DNA of 17,776 nt from CBDCKR01 sp964572045. Lineage in GTDB: Bacteria; Gemmatimonadota; Gemmatimonadetes; Longimicrobiales; Gaopeijiaceae. The stretch lies in contig CAZNEI010000044.1 of NCBI GenBank assembly GCA_964572045.1, positions 1 through 17,776 on the forward strand. Reading direction: 5' to 3'. Positions 1 to 6,884 of this stretch are shown here, one piece after another (positions within the stretch are counted from its first letter, which is position 1; each line of letters opens with the position of its first letter). Below the pieces are notes generated by a model. It saw only the letters and a list, made by a program, of their open reading frames with translations. It was not told the DNA's origin and did not search any database. The translations under genes were made by a program, and so were the position numbers.

Positions 1-980
1 ACGAGCGCCCCCCGGTCGGCCACCCACAGGCAGCTGCAGTCGAAGTTCGTGAACATCCACTTGTGGGGGTTGAAGCAATAGCTGTCGGCGTATTCGACGC
101 CCTCGTGGAGATGGCGGTACTCGGGGCAGATCGCCGCCGTGCCCGACATCGCCGCGTCGACGTGGAGCCACAGGCCCTCGTCGCGGCAGATCCTGCCGAT
201 GGCGGCCACGGGGTCGATCGCGTTCGACGAGGTCGTGCCCAGCGTGGCGCAGACGAATACGGGCCTGAGCCCGCGCGCTCTGTCGGCCCTGACCTGCTCC
301 GCCAGCCTGGCCGCGTCGAGAGCGAGTCGCTCGTCCACGGCGATCTGCCGCAGGTTGGCGCGGCCCAGTCCGGCGATGCCCATCGCCTTCTCCACCGACG
401 AGTGCGCCTCGGTCGAGCAATAGGCGACCTGCGTGCCGTCACAGCCTTGCCGGTTGGTGCGCAGGCCTGAATCGCGCTCCCGCGCCGCGACGAGGGCGCA
501 CAGGACGGCGCTGGAGGCCGTGTCCTGGATGACGCCGCCGCCGCTGCTCGTGGAGCGGTAGGCTTCGGGCAGGCCCAGAAGGTCGGCCAGCATGTCCAGC
601 ACCCGGGTCTCGACCTCGGTGCAGGCGGGACTCGTCGACCAGAGCATGCCCTGCACGCCGAGACCGGCGGCCAGCAGATCGCCCAGGATGGCGGGTCCCG
701 ACGCGTTGCCGGGGAAGTAGGCGTGGAATCCGGGCGACTGCCAGTGCGTGATGCCGGGCAGGATCCGCTCCGTCGTGTCGTGGAGGATCGCCCCGAAGGC
801 CTCGCCCTGGGCGGGCACCTCGCTCTCCAGCGAGTCGGCGATCTCGCCGGGTCCGACCCGCGACAGGACGGGATAGCGTTCGACATGCTCGTGATAGTCG
901 GCGATCCAGTCGATCACCTCCCTGCCGTGCCGGCGGAAGTCCTCCGGCGACATGTGGTAGCTCTCCTTCGGCTTGGCCAT
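1..980 (-). CDS. Aromatic-L-amino-acid-type PLP decarboxylase (group II), partial
   Basis: The first 326 residues of a fold-type I, PLP-dependent group II decarboxylase; the gene leaves the window at the left edge (family proteins are about 470-500 residues). The visible part resembles eukaryotic and bacterial aromatic-L-amino-acid (DOPA/tryptophan/tyrosine) decarboxylases throughout: MPG-type ILPGITHW at 73-80, SPACTEVET at 117-125, GGGVIQDTAS at 147-156, AHSSVEKA at 192-199 with the PLP-stacking His193, LHVDAA with the PLP-nitrogen Asp275, and NPHKW with the Schiff-base Lys307. All catalytic landmarks reached so far are present, so it should be active. The expected reaction is decarboxylation of an aromatic amino acid to the amine; substrate cannot be read from the sequence. 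The start is ATG (complement of 978-980), with GAGG 7 nt upstream inside a perfect 10-bp tandem duplication. It lies 361 bp downstream of the DUF3224 gene, so probably has its own promoter. Confidence 0.93.
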   Translation of the reverse strand, partial: MAKPKESYHMSPEDFRRHGREVIDWIADYHEHVERYPVLSRVGPGEIADSLESEVPAQGEAFGAILHDTTERILPGITHWQSPGFHAYFPGNASGPAILGDLLAAGLGVQGMLWSTSPACTEVETRVLDMLADLLGLPEAYRSTSSGGGVIQDTASSAVLCALVAARERDSGLRTNRQGCDGTQVAYCSTEAHSSVEKAMGIAGLGRANLRQIAVDERLALDAARLAEQVRADRARGLRPVFVCATLGTTSSNAIDPVAAIGRICRDEGLWLHVDAAMSGTAAICPEYRHLHEGVEYADSYCFNPHKWMFTNFDCSCLWVADRGAL

Positions 981-983
981 GCT

Positions 984-1003
984 GGTGCCTCGTGGTGCCT
1001 CGT
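984..1003 (-). repeat. 10-bp tandem duplication carrying the decarboxylase RBS
   Basis: GGTGCCTCGT occurs twice back to back (984-993 and 994-1003). On the minus strand each copy reads ACGAGGCACC and contains a GAGG Shine-Dalgarno-like core. The proximal core lies 7 nt from the ATG and the distal one 17 nt away. The copies are directly seen; an effect on translation is inference. Confidence 0.75.
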
Positions 1004-1341
1004 CCGTTGCGGACCGACCGGGCAGGCGCCGGCGGTCGGACCGGAGTGTCTTACGATAACGACCGGGGACCCCGATTGGATCGCACGGCACGACGCCTGC
1101 CGACCGGCCTCCGATCTGGCGGGCGGGCATCCTCGAGCCATGAGCCGGCTGGATCCGATCACGCTGGAGCCGGAAGAAGAGAGGCGGGAGCCGTGCCTCG
1201 GCGGGCTCGGGATCACGGAGTACGGTCCTCGAGTACCGGCCGCCCCGGACTTCGACCAGGTGAGCGTGCTAGGAGGTCCGCCTCCGAGGGTCATCCGGAT
1301 TCGACGGGGGGCCGCCGGGCGGACTCCCTGCGCGGGCCGGC
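1004..1341. other. Intergenic region between decarboxylase and DUF3224 genes
   Basis: No gene that I can support. It holds the perfect short palindrome CGGGGACCCCG (1064-1074) about 90 bp upstream of the decarboxylase start. No convincing -35/-10 pair or U-tract terminator is visible. The open frames crossing it have low-complexity Arg/Pro/Gly composition typical of non-coding high-GC DNA. Confidence 0.5.
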
Positions 1342-1749
1342 CTACCCGATCCGGTAGTCCAGGGTCAGGGTGTGTGCGCCCTGGGCGTCCACGTGGATCT
1401 CCATCGTGCCCGACAGGCCCGCCAACTCGCCCGTCCCCGACCCCGGAACCACATGTCCCCCCGTGCGGGGCGCAACTCCGGCCTCCGCGATTCCCCAGTG
1501 GTGGAGTACGAACGTGCCCGTGCGCCCACCCAGCGTGCCGCTGACCCGCTCCGACGCGATGTAGCCCGCGTCCTCGGGCGGGCCAGCGGCGCCGGCGCCG
1601 CACATGAGCAGCCGAACGCGCCCCTCCCCGTCCAGATCGCCCCGGTAACGCTTCACGACGCGGGCTTCGGAGAGGAGGGGGTCTTCGCTCTCCTCGCCAT
1701 ACGGCACGGCGTCCCAACGTTTGACCTCGAATCTGGAGACGATCTTCAT
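1342..1749 (-). CDS. DUF3224 domain-containing protein
   Basis: 135-residue protein that spans a whole DUF3224 domain, a small beta-rich family of unknown function. Diagnostic stretches are SERVSGTLGGRTGTFVLHHW (66-85) and VVPGSGTGELAGLSGTMEI (100-118), followed by the closing LTLDYRIG at the C terminus. There is no signal peptide or membrane segment, so it is probably cytoplasmic. The ATG has an AGGGAG Shine-Dalgarno 8 nt upstream, and this start gives exactly the usual family length. It lies 116 bp downstream of the DUF1028 gene on the same strand, so cotranscription is possible but not shown. Function is unknown; family membership is confident from motif recognition. Confidence 0.88.
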   Translation of the reverse strand: MKIVSRFEVKRWDAVPYGEESEDPLLSEARVVKRYRGDLDGEGRVRLLMCGAGAAGPPEDAGYIASERVSGTLGGRTGTFVLHHWGIAEAGVAPRTGGHVVPGSGTGELAGLSGTMEIHVDAQGAHTLTLDYRIG

Positions 1750-1865
1750 CGTCGGACTCCCTGCTCGGGTTTTCGCGGGGCGGTCCGCGGGGCCGGGCGG
1801 AACCGCACGATCACCGAGGGCCCCGGCGCGACCAGGAAATAAAGGAGGCCAGCCCCCGGAGGCGC

Positions 1866-2648
1866 CTAGCGCCCCCGCCTCCGCTCCCTCTGGGCCGCGG
1901 CCAGCTCCACGAGCCGCCTCAGCTCCCCGATCGGCTCGGCATGATCGTCGACCTGGAGCCGCAGCACGACGTCGTTGTTCAGCCAGACGCCGCCGTCTTC
2001 GCGCACGATGAGCATCGCCGCCGACTGCATGCCCCTCCGGTCTCCGCCGGCCGCCTGGCCGTACTCCAGGGCCGCGAGCAGCTTGAACGACAGGTGGCCG
2101 TCGGTCTCCTCGAACCCGCGGATCATCTCGTCGACCACCTCGGGGCCGGCGAGGATGTTGCCCTGGGCCGAGGCGTGACGGGTGATCCGGTGGCCGGCCC
2201 ACTCGTTGGCTCGCGGACCCGTGTGGGTGGCGACGTCGCCCGCGGCGTCCATGACCGAGAACTGGCGTCCCAGCTTGGTCGAGCGGTCGGGACGCGGGTC
2301 GGGATCGTCGGCAAGCACGCGTTCCACGACTTCGGCCGGGCTGAGGCCTTGGGCGAGGAGCTCGAGGGCCTGAGGGCCGTAGCTGACGTCCACGACGGCC
2401 TGCGTCGCGACGACCCCAACGCCGGCCTGTCCCCACATCACGCCGTTGCCCACCGAGAAGACCCGGCTCTGGACGGCGACGCCGACGTCTCCGGTCGCGG
2501 GGTCGTAGCCGAGGATCGAGAACGTGGCCGCGGGAGGCCAGGGGCCTCCTCCGGCCTGCTCGGAGACCTGAGCCCCGGCGGGCGTGGCGTGGGCGGCCCA
2601 CAGGGCCAGGGCGGCGTACAGGGCGATGCCGAGCGTGCGCGACGTCAT
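1866..2648 (-). CDS. Secreted DUF1028 (Ntn-hydrolase-like) protein
   Basis: 260-residue protein. Residues 1-27 form a signal peptide (hydrophobic core LGIALYAALALWAAHA, likely cut after AGA), so it is exported. The mature part is a DUF1028 domain, whose family fold is related to Ntn hydrolases: TFSILGYDPATGDVGVAVQS (42-61) opens it, followed by QAGVGVVATQA (74-84), GNILAGPEVVDEM (163-175) and GGDRRGMQSAAMLIV (201-215), with LRLQVDDH near the end (229-236). The C-terminal tail is Arg-rich. No member function that I know of allows a substrate to be named. The chosen ATG has GGAGAG about 8 nt upstream; a longer open frame to 2828 would bury the signal peptide and is rejected. It is divergent from the NTF2-like gene across 281 bp, so both probably have promoters in that gap. 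Confidence 0.9.
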   Translation of the reverse strand: MTSRTLGIALYAALALWAAHATPAGAQVSEQAGGGPWPPAATFSILGYDPATGDVGVAVQSRVFSVGNGVMWGQAGVGVVATQAVVDVSYGPQALELLAQGLSPAEVVERVLADDPDPRPDRSTKLGRQFSVMDAAGDVATHTGPRANEWAGHRITRHASAQGNILAGPEVVDEMIRGFEETDGHLSFKLLAALEYGQAAGGDRRGMQSAAMLIVREDGGVWLNNDVVLRLQVDDHAEPIGELRRLVELAAAQRERRRGR

Positions 2649-2929
2649 GACGATTCTCTCCGAGCGGGCTTGGGGCGAGGGGTGGGACTCCGGGGGTCGC
2701 ACCCCTCCGCTAAGCTGCGCGCCAGGGGCCCCCTCCGCCAGCGCCCGGTCGGTGCCAGGCCGGCCGATGGAGGTGGCGGGGTCGAGGTGCGCGGAACGGC
2801 TCGCGACGGACCGGGCGAACCGTCTCACTCCCCCCCCCCGGATAAGATCGCCGCATGCGGCAAGCGCCGCACGGACCTACGTTGCCGCTGAACCCCGCCG
2901 ACGAAAGGCCGCCTTCGAGGATCACGGAC
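2649..2929. promoter_or_regulatory. Divergent intergenic region (281 bp)
   Basis: This gap separates the DUF1028 gene (minus) from the NTF2-like gene (plus), so it should contain both start signals. I see a short hairpin GGGGT-CGC-ACCCC (2693-2705) and a run of nine or more C (from about 2831) followed by GGATAAGAT, a weak -10-like sequence without a matching -35. No promoter can be called with confidence. Confidence 0.4.
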
Positions 2930-3442
2930 ATGAGATCATTCGCCCTTCAACGACCGACGCTGCCGGCCGCGTTCCTCGTCCTCTGCACGAGTCTCGGCTG
3001 CCGGCCCGACGCGGGCCCCGCCGGGCTGTCGGAGGCTCACGCCACCGCGATCCGCGACAGCGTGTCGAGCACCCTCGATGCGTTCCGCGAGCTCGGGTCG
3101 GGTCCGGACCCGGCCGCCGCCGCCGGCTTCTATTCCGAATCTCCCGCCTTCCGCTTCTACGAGAACGGCGCGTTGCGCTACGGGTCGGCGGCCGAGGTGC
3201 GGGCCGCCCTCGAGGGTCTCGGCCCGGGGATGCGGATCACGACCGAGTACTCGGACACCGACATCGAGGCGCTGGCGCCGGGTCTCGCCCTCGTTCGATC
3301 CCTGTTCGAGAGCACGCTTCAGGGGGAGGGCGGGTTCGAGTTCAGCTACGGCGGGGCGATGACGACCCTCTGGGTCCACGAACCGGACGGGTGGCGCATC
3401 GTGAGCGGCCACACTTCTTCTCCTGTCCCCCGGGGAGGGTAG
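2930..3442 (+). CDS. Exported NTF2-like (SnoaL/DUF4440-type) protein, probable lipoprotein
   Basis: 170-residue protein with an N-terminal export signal (LPAAFLVLCTSLGC, Cys24). The SLGC sequence is an imperfect lipobox, so lipid attachment at Cys24 is likely but not certain; lspA two genes downstream would process it. Residues about 33-165 form a cone-shaped NTF2-like domain of the SnoaL/DUF4440 type: an N-terminal helix, FYSESPAFRFYENG, a GSAAEVRAALEGL helix, and paired strands ending in TLWVHEPDGWRIVSGHTS. Such domains bind small ligands or act as simple isomerases or hydrolases; no specific function can be assigned. The ATG at 2930 has GAGG 9 nt upstream and opens the signal peptide; the earlier in-frame ATG at 2855 would add 25 residues ahead of it and is less likely. 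It ends 7 bp before the TPR gene, suggesting an operon. Confidence 0.82.
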   Translation: MRSFALQRPTLPAAFLVLCTSLGCRPDAGPAGLSEAHATAIRDSVSSTLDAFRELGSGPDPAAAAGFYSESPAFRFYENGALRYGSAAEVRAALEGLGPGMRITTEYSDTDIEALAPGLALVRSLFESTLQGEGGFEFSYGGAMTTLWVHEPDGWRIVSGHTSSPVPRGG

Positions 3443-3449
3443 CCCTGCG

Positions 3450-4025
3450 GTGGCCACGCCGGAGGCGGGTGCGGTGGCCGCGGGGGAGGATCCCCGGCAG
3501 GCCGTCGAGTCGCTGGTGCGGCGGGGGATGGCGGAGCGGAGGGCGAAGCGGTCTGCCGAGGCGATGCGTCAGATGAAGGCGGCGGTCGCGCTCGCCCGGG
3601 CGCACGACGATCCCGTGGCGCTCGCCCGTGCCCTCCACGGGGCGGGCGAACGTCGAACGCGACATGGGGCGCCTCGATGTCGCCTGCGCCTCTACCGGGA
3701 GGCGGTCCCATGCTGCCGCCGGGGCGACGATCCGCTCGCGCTGGCCCACACCGTGCGCCACCTCGGCGACGTCCTCCGCAAGAAGGGCGATCTCGGTGAG
3801 GCGGCATCCCGTTACGCAGAGGCGCTGGCCCTCTACCGGGCGCGTCCGTCCCCCCCGCCGCTCGATGTGGCGAACGCGCTACGGCCGCTGGCCCTTCTCC
3901 GGGAGAGGCTGGGTGAGGGCAAGGAGGCCCGTGCGCTGTGGCGCGAGGCCCGCGACCTGTACCACCAGGCCGGCGTAGAAGCGGGCGTGTCGGAGTGTCT
4001 GGCCCGCCTCGACGACCTCGGCTGA
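3450..4025 (+). CDS. Short tetratricopeptide-repeat protein (locally out of frame)
   Basis: 191-residue, all-helical TPR protein, probably a cytoplasmic scaffold. Repeats are recognisable at about 17-51 (QAVESLVRRGMAE...), 77-93 (LRLYREAV), 96-130 (LALAHTVRHLGDVLRKKGDLGEAASRYAEALALYR) and 139-175 (DVANALRPLALLRERLGEGKEARALWREARDLY). The start is GTG at 3450, 7 nt after the upstream stop, with GGGGAGGG about 11 nt before it; coupling with the NTF2-like gene is likely. Residues about 65-78 (AGERRTRHGAPRCR) do not look like TPR. The same DNA read one base later gives NVERDMGRLDVA, the expected repeat A/B helix junction. Two compensating single-base indels near 3642 and 3683 explain this best (error or true mutation). 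Partner proteins are unknown. Confidence 0.82.
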   Translation: MATPEAGAVAAGEDPRQAVESLVRRGMAERRAKRSAEAMRQMKAAVALARAHDDPVALARALHGAGERRTRHGAPRCRLRLYREAVPCCRRGDDPLALAHTVRHLGDVLRKKGDLGEAASRYAEALALYRARPSPPPLDVANALRPLALLRERLGEGKEARALWREARDLYHQAGVEAGVSECLARLDDLG

Positions 4026-4332
4026 GGGCTCGCCGCCAGGCTTATCCGGGAGCTCGGGCAGGTGGCGGCCCGGCCCTGCGTTGGCGCCCGTCCTTTCGAA
4101 TCTGGAGAGAACCTGGGGGCGGACGTGCAGCCGCGGCCTGGGGGCCGGTTGTGCCGTTTCCCGGCCGGATCATCCCATCGCCCGGCGCTTGGGGCTCACC
4201 TCCCGGTGGAAACCGATTCCCCGCTCGGGCTTCCGCCTGGACAAGGCTCGCCCTGGCGTGGGGCGAGAGTTCGGGCGAGATTCGGGGGCCTTCGAAGCAA
4301 CGGCCCGCCTCGACCCAACCCCCCAAGAGCTC
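4026..4332. other. Intergenic region upstream of lspA
   Basis: 307 bp without a supportable gene. A near-perfect tandem of about 11 bp (GGGCGAGAGTTC then GGGCGAGATTC) lies at about 4261-4284. The lspA frame stays open back to 4081, but the translated upstream part lacks the hydrophobic character of the family's first membrane helix. No clear promoter or terminator is seen. Confidence 0.45.
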
Positions 4333-4896
4333 GTGAAACCGAAGCTGCTCGCATTCCTCGCCATCACTCCGGTCGTGATCGTGTTGGATCTGGTCACGAA
4401 GAGCTGGGCGCTCACGGCCCTGGCCGGGGGCCGGCAGATCGAGCTCCTTTTCGGATACGTGCCCCTCACGCTCGCCTTTAATCGCGGCGCGGCCTTCGGC
4501 CTCTCGATCGGCAACGATCCCCGGTGGTTCTTCATCACCGTCACGCTGCTGGCCCTGGTCCTGCTCATCCTGTTGCTGAAGCGCGCCGAGGCGGGGGATT
4601 GGCTCCGGATGGTCTCGGTCTCGCTCGTGATTGCGGGCGCGCTGGGCAACCTCTACGACCGTGTGCGCTGGGACCGCGGGGTCGTGGACTTCATCGGGCC
4701 CGTCGATCTCGGCGTGATGCTCTGGCCGATCTTCAACGTCGCCGACATGGCGATCTCGTGCGGCGCGGTTCTGCTGGCCGTGTCGTTCTGGAGGGAGGAG
4801 AAGCGGGAGAAGGCGCTGGAGCGGGAGGCCGAGGAGCTTGCCGCCGCTTCGGCCGGCGAGGCCGCTCCCGAGCCGGAGCCGCCGCCGGCCCCCTGA
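4333..4896 (+). CDS. lspA: Lipoprotein signal peptidase (signal peptidase II)
   Basis: 187-residue inner-membrane aspartic protease that cleaves the signal peptide of prolipoproteins after diacylglyceryl transfer to the lipobox cysteine. Four membrane helices are visible (about 5-22, 66-83, 93-110, 132-152). The family signatures are intact: DLVTKSWA (19-26), FNRGAAFG (49-56), GALGNLYDR (102-110) with catalytic Asp109, VVDFI (117-121), and FNVADMAI (134-141) with catalytic Asp138. The start is GTG at 4333, preceded by a modest AAGAG; it places the first helix exactly where the family has it. The C terminus carries about 30 extra residues rich in Glu, Ala and Pro beyond a charged REEKREKALEREAEE helix, a species-level extension. 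It lies 307 bp after the TPR gene and is probably transcribed separately. Confidence 0.96.
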   Translation: MKPKLLAFLAITPVVIVLDLVTKSWALTALAGGRQIELLFGYVPLTLAFNRGAAFGLSIGNDPRWFFITVTLLALVLLILLLKRAEAGDWLRMVSVSLVIAGALGNLYDRVRWDRGVVDFIGPVDLGVMLWPIFNVADMAISCGAVLLAVSFWREEKREKALEREAEELAAASAGEAAPEPEPPPAP

Positions 4897-5226
4897 ATCC
4901 GCTTGAGACCCGTGGGACCGGGGGGAAGGGGGTAGGGAAGGGGACACGCCCGCCCTTACGCAGCCCGAGCCCGGCCCTTGCCGACATGATCCGCGTCGAT
5001 TGTCGCCGCAACACGGCGGACGGCGTCCTTGACCCGACGCGGATCATGCCTGGCGATCGGCGCCGAGCCAGCTGAGTCGTTTCGCGGGCGATGCGGGTGG
5101 CAGCGCTCAGCTCAGCATCCTGGACCCACGTTCGGAGCGGTGTGGTGACAAGTCGAACGCAACGGGCCTTCCGGGGTGAGATGAGGCTAAGCCGACCCCC
5201 CACTCCAGCCAGAGGAAGGTGGACCC
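4897..5226. other. Intergenic region between lspA and the nuclease gene
   Basis: 330 bp with no gene that I can support. It contains the 14-bp inverted repeat listed separately (4985-5048) and, at its right end, the strong Shine-Dalgarno AGGAAGGTGG (5213-5222) of the nuclease gene. Base composition changes from the G-rich lspA tail to more mixed sequence here, which fits an insertion boundary but does not prove one. Confidence 0.5.
4985..5048. repeat. Perfect 14-bp inverted repeat with inner hairpin
   Basis: CATGATCCGCGTCG (4985-4998) is the exact reverse complement of CGACGCGGATCATG (5035-5048). The 36-nt interior holds a second hairpin, CGCCG-CAACA-CGGCG. As RNA this gives a two-storey stem. 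It lies about 180 bp upstream of the nuclease start and about 90 bp after lspA. It lacks a U-tract, so is not a classical terminator; a REP-like element, operator or structured RNA are alternatives. Confidence 0.7.
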
Positions 5227-6564
5227 TTGGAAGGCGACCTGCGGACGCTGATCGACGATCCCCGGTTCCGGGAATTCCATCGGGCGCACCTGCGAAGAGA
5301 GTTCAACACGTTCGATGTTCTCCGGTACGCGGATTATGAGATACGCCACAGCAACGTGCTGGCCTGGCTGTTCCGGCCCACCGACACGCACGGTATCGGC
5401 GAGCGGTTCCTGAAATGGTTTGTTGACCACGTCAATGAGCGGCTCGCGGCGGGGAGAGCGGAGCCTCTTCTCGCAAGCGACTTCGGGGCGGCGAATATCG
5501 AGGTCTGGAGAGAAAGGGACTATGTCGACGTCACGATCTTGTTCAAGGAAGAGCGGTGCTTGATCGCCATCGAGAACAAGGTGGGACCGGCGTCTTCGAG
5601 CCACGTTGACCAAGTCAGAGGTTACGAGCGGAAGCTGCGCGCCAAGTACGAGGGACACACAGTGAAGAGCGTCCTGTTGACCACCTCGCCCGACGGTCCC
5701 GTGGACTCTGGAGACATTGTCCATGTCGGTTGGGAGTCCGTACACACTACGATCGGTTCATGCCTTGACGATGGGGAGTTCCACTCCAGCAGCGTAGGGG
5801 CCTTTGTCCGGCAGTACCTTGACTTGGTCGAGAGGTGGCTTCGTCCCACGGGCGGCGACGGCTTCACAGCGCTCCTCGACGACCATCGCTCCATCCTGAA
5901 GGAGATGCGCCGGATCCTCGAGAAGGACGGTGAGGATGGCGTCCGCCGGATGGTCTCGGAAGACCGGACAGATTTCCGCGATTCGCTAGCGAAGCTGGTG
6001 AAGGAGTCCAGACAGAGCCCCAAGGAACTGCGATGGGCGGTGGCAGACCACCTCAAGGCGCGAGGCTGCGAGCAGCTCCATTTCACTCATGCCTCGGGGA
6101 GGGGGGTCTATTGGCTGAACTGGAGCAACGCGGACCTCGCTGACGTCGCGCGAAGGCTGGGCTGTGGAGGTTTCGCCCTCTCGTGGGGGATGACGTTCGC
6201 ACATCATAACGTCCGGGCGGGCTTCTACCTTTACCAAAGGGAGCCAGAGGAGCAGGACCCGCTGGATCGGATCAAGGGTTTCATGCAGGCCACGCCGATC
6301 AACAGACAAAGGCCGGACGAATATCCCATGCGGGACTCCGGCTTCGGCTGGTATAGGGTCTACGACCATGAGATTCTCTCCAAGGACGAGCTTTCCGACA
6401 TGTCAGCACACGAGGTCAGGGACGAGGTGATCCCGTGGCTGGTGGACTTCATGGATTCGGACGATTCGGAATACAGACGCATTGTCGACTATTTCCGGTG
6501 CCTCGCCTTCAGATCCGATGATCGGCATCCACGCGAGAAGGACTCGCCGCAGGGACGGCCTTAG
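5227..6564 (+). CDS. PD-(D/E)XK nuclease superfamily protein (PDDEXK_4-like)
   Basis: 445-residue soluble protein. The first 200 residues match the PDDEXK_4 type of restriction-endonuclease-like fold: YEIRHSNVLAWLFRP (37-51), HGIGERFLKWFV (55-66), the strand DYVDVTIL carrying Asp101, then LIAIENKV with Glu116 and Lys118, and QVRGY (129-133) corresponding to the QxxxY motif. The D...ExK triad is therefore complete and metal-dependent DNA cleavage is plausible. Residues 210-445 form a mixed alpha/beta region that I do not recognise. The start is TTG at 5227 with a strong AGGAAGGTGG just upstream; no nearby ATG gives a better start. It is not in an operon: no methyltransferase, helicase or ATPase adjoins it. 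Codons use noticeably more A/T third positions than glnA or mscS, suggesting acquisition. Defence is an inference from the family; no phenotype follows from sequence alone. Confidence 0.86.
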   Translation: MEGDLRTLIDDPRFREFHRAHLRREFNTFDVLRYADYEIRHSNVLAWLFRPTDTHGIGERFLKWFVDHVNERLAAGRAEPLLASDFGAANIEVWRERDYVDVTILFKEERCLIAIENKVGPASSSHVDQVRGYERKLRAKYEGHTVKSVLLTTSPDGPVDSGDIVHVGWESVHTTIGSCLDDGEFHSSSVGAFVRQYLDLVERWLRPTGGDGFTALLDDHRSILKEMRRILEKDGEDGVRRMVSEDRTDFRDSLAKLVKESRQSPKELRWAVADHLKARGCEQLHFTHASGRGVYWLNWSNADLADVARRLGCGGFALSWGMTFAHHNVRAGFYLYQREPEEQDPLDRIKGFMQATPINRQRPDEYPMRDSGFGWYRVYDHEILSKDELSDMSAHEVRDEVIPWLVDFMDSDDSEYRRIVDYFRCLAFRSDDRHPREKDSPQGRP

Positions 6565-6884
6565 CTGTCGCTGGATTCGGGGGGGGCGCTCGGCACCCAC
6601 GGGTGGTCGAAGGCGGGAGGCGGGTAGTCTCGGTCGAGTTCCGGGTGTTGGGGGCACGCACGACTCGGCTGGGTCCACACTCATCGCCCCACCGCCCTTG
6701 ATGCGGATCACCACGGGCCGATCGTCCGGCACGCCCGCACGCTTCACGAGCCCTCCGGGCGGCCCTCCGACGGATGCACGAAGGGCGGGAGCCCGGCCAG
6801 GTTGAGCCGGGCCTCCGCCCTTCGGTTCGCTTCGGACCTCTCGCGCGTTGCTTCAATCAGCGCCGGAGGCTCCGAGGCCTCCGA
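6565..6884. other. Intergenic region between nuclease gene and glnA
   Basis: 320 bp between two convergent genes, with no supportable coding sequence. Its right half contains the large hairpin listed separately. An open minus-strand frame (MKRAGVPDDRPVVIRIKGGG..., starting near 6747) is short, runs into the nuclease gene, and matches nothing I know. Confidence 0.5.
6779..6824. terminator. glnA: Long hairpin downstream of glnA (bidirectional terminator candidate)
   Basis: CGAAGGGCGGGAGCCCGGC (6779-6797) pairs with GCCGGGCCTCCGCCCTTCG (6806-6824): 19-base arms with two central mismatches and an 8-nt loop. It lies 60 bp beyond the glnA stop and about 215 bp beyond the nuclease stop, so it could end transcription from either side. 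No U-tract follows on either strand. Confidence 0.65.

Noticed and set aside
1941..2891. 316-codon plus-strand frame over the DUF1028 gene
   Set aside because: The DUF1028 motifs and signal peptide on the minus strand are decisive; this frame has no recognisable domain and runs through the divergent promoter region.
4081..4332. N-terminal extension of lspA to an ATG at 4081
   Set aside because: It would add 84 hydrophilic residues before the first membrane helix; no LspA known to me has this, and GTG at 4333 gives the standard length.
6403..6747. 114-codon minus-strand frame between the nuclease gene and glnA
   Set aside because: More than a third of it lies on the reverse of the nuclease gene, and no motif or ribosome site supports it.
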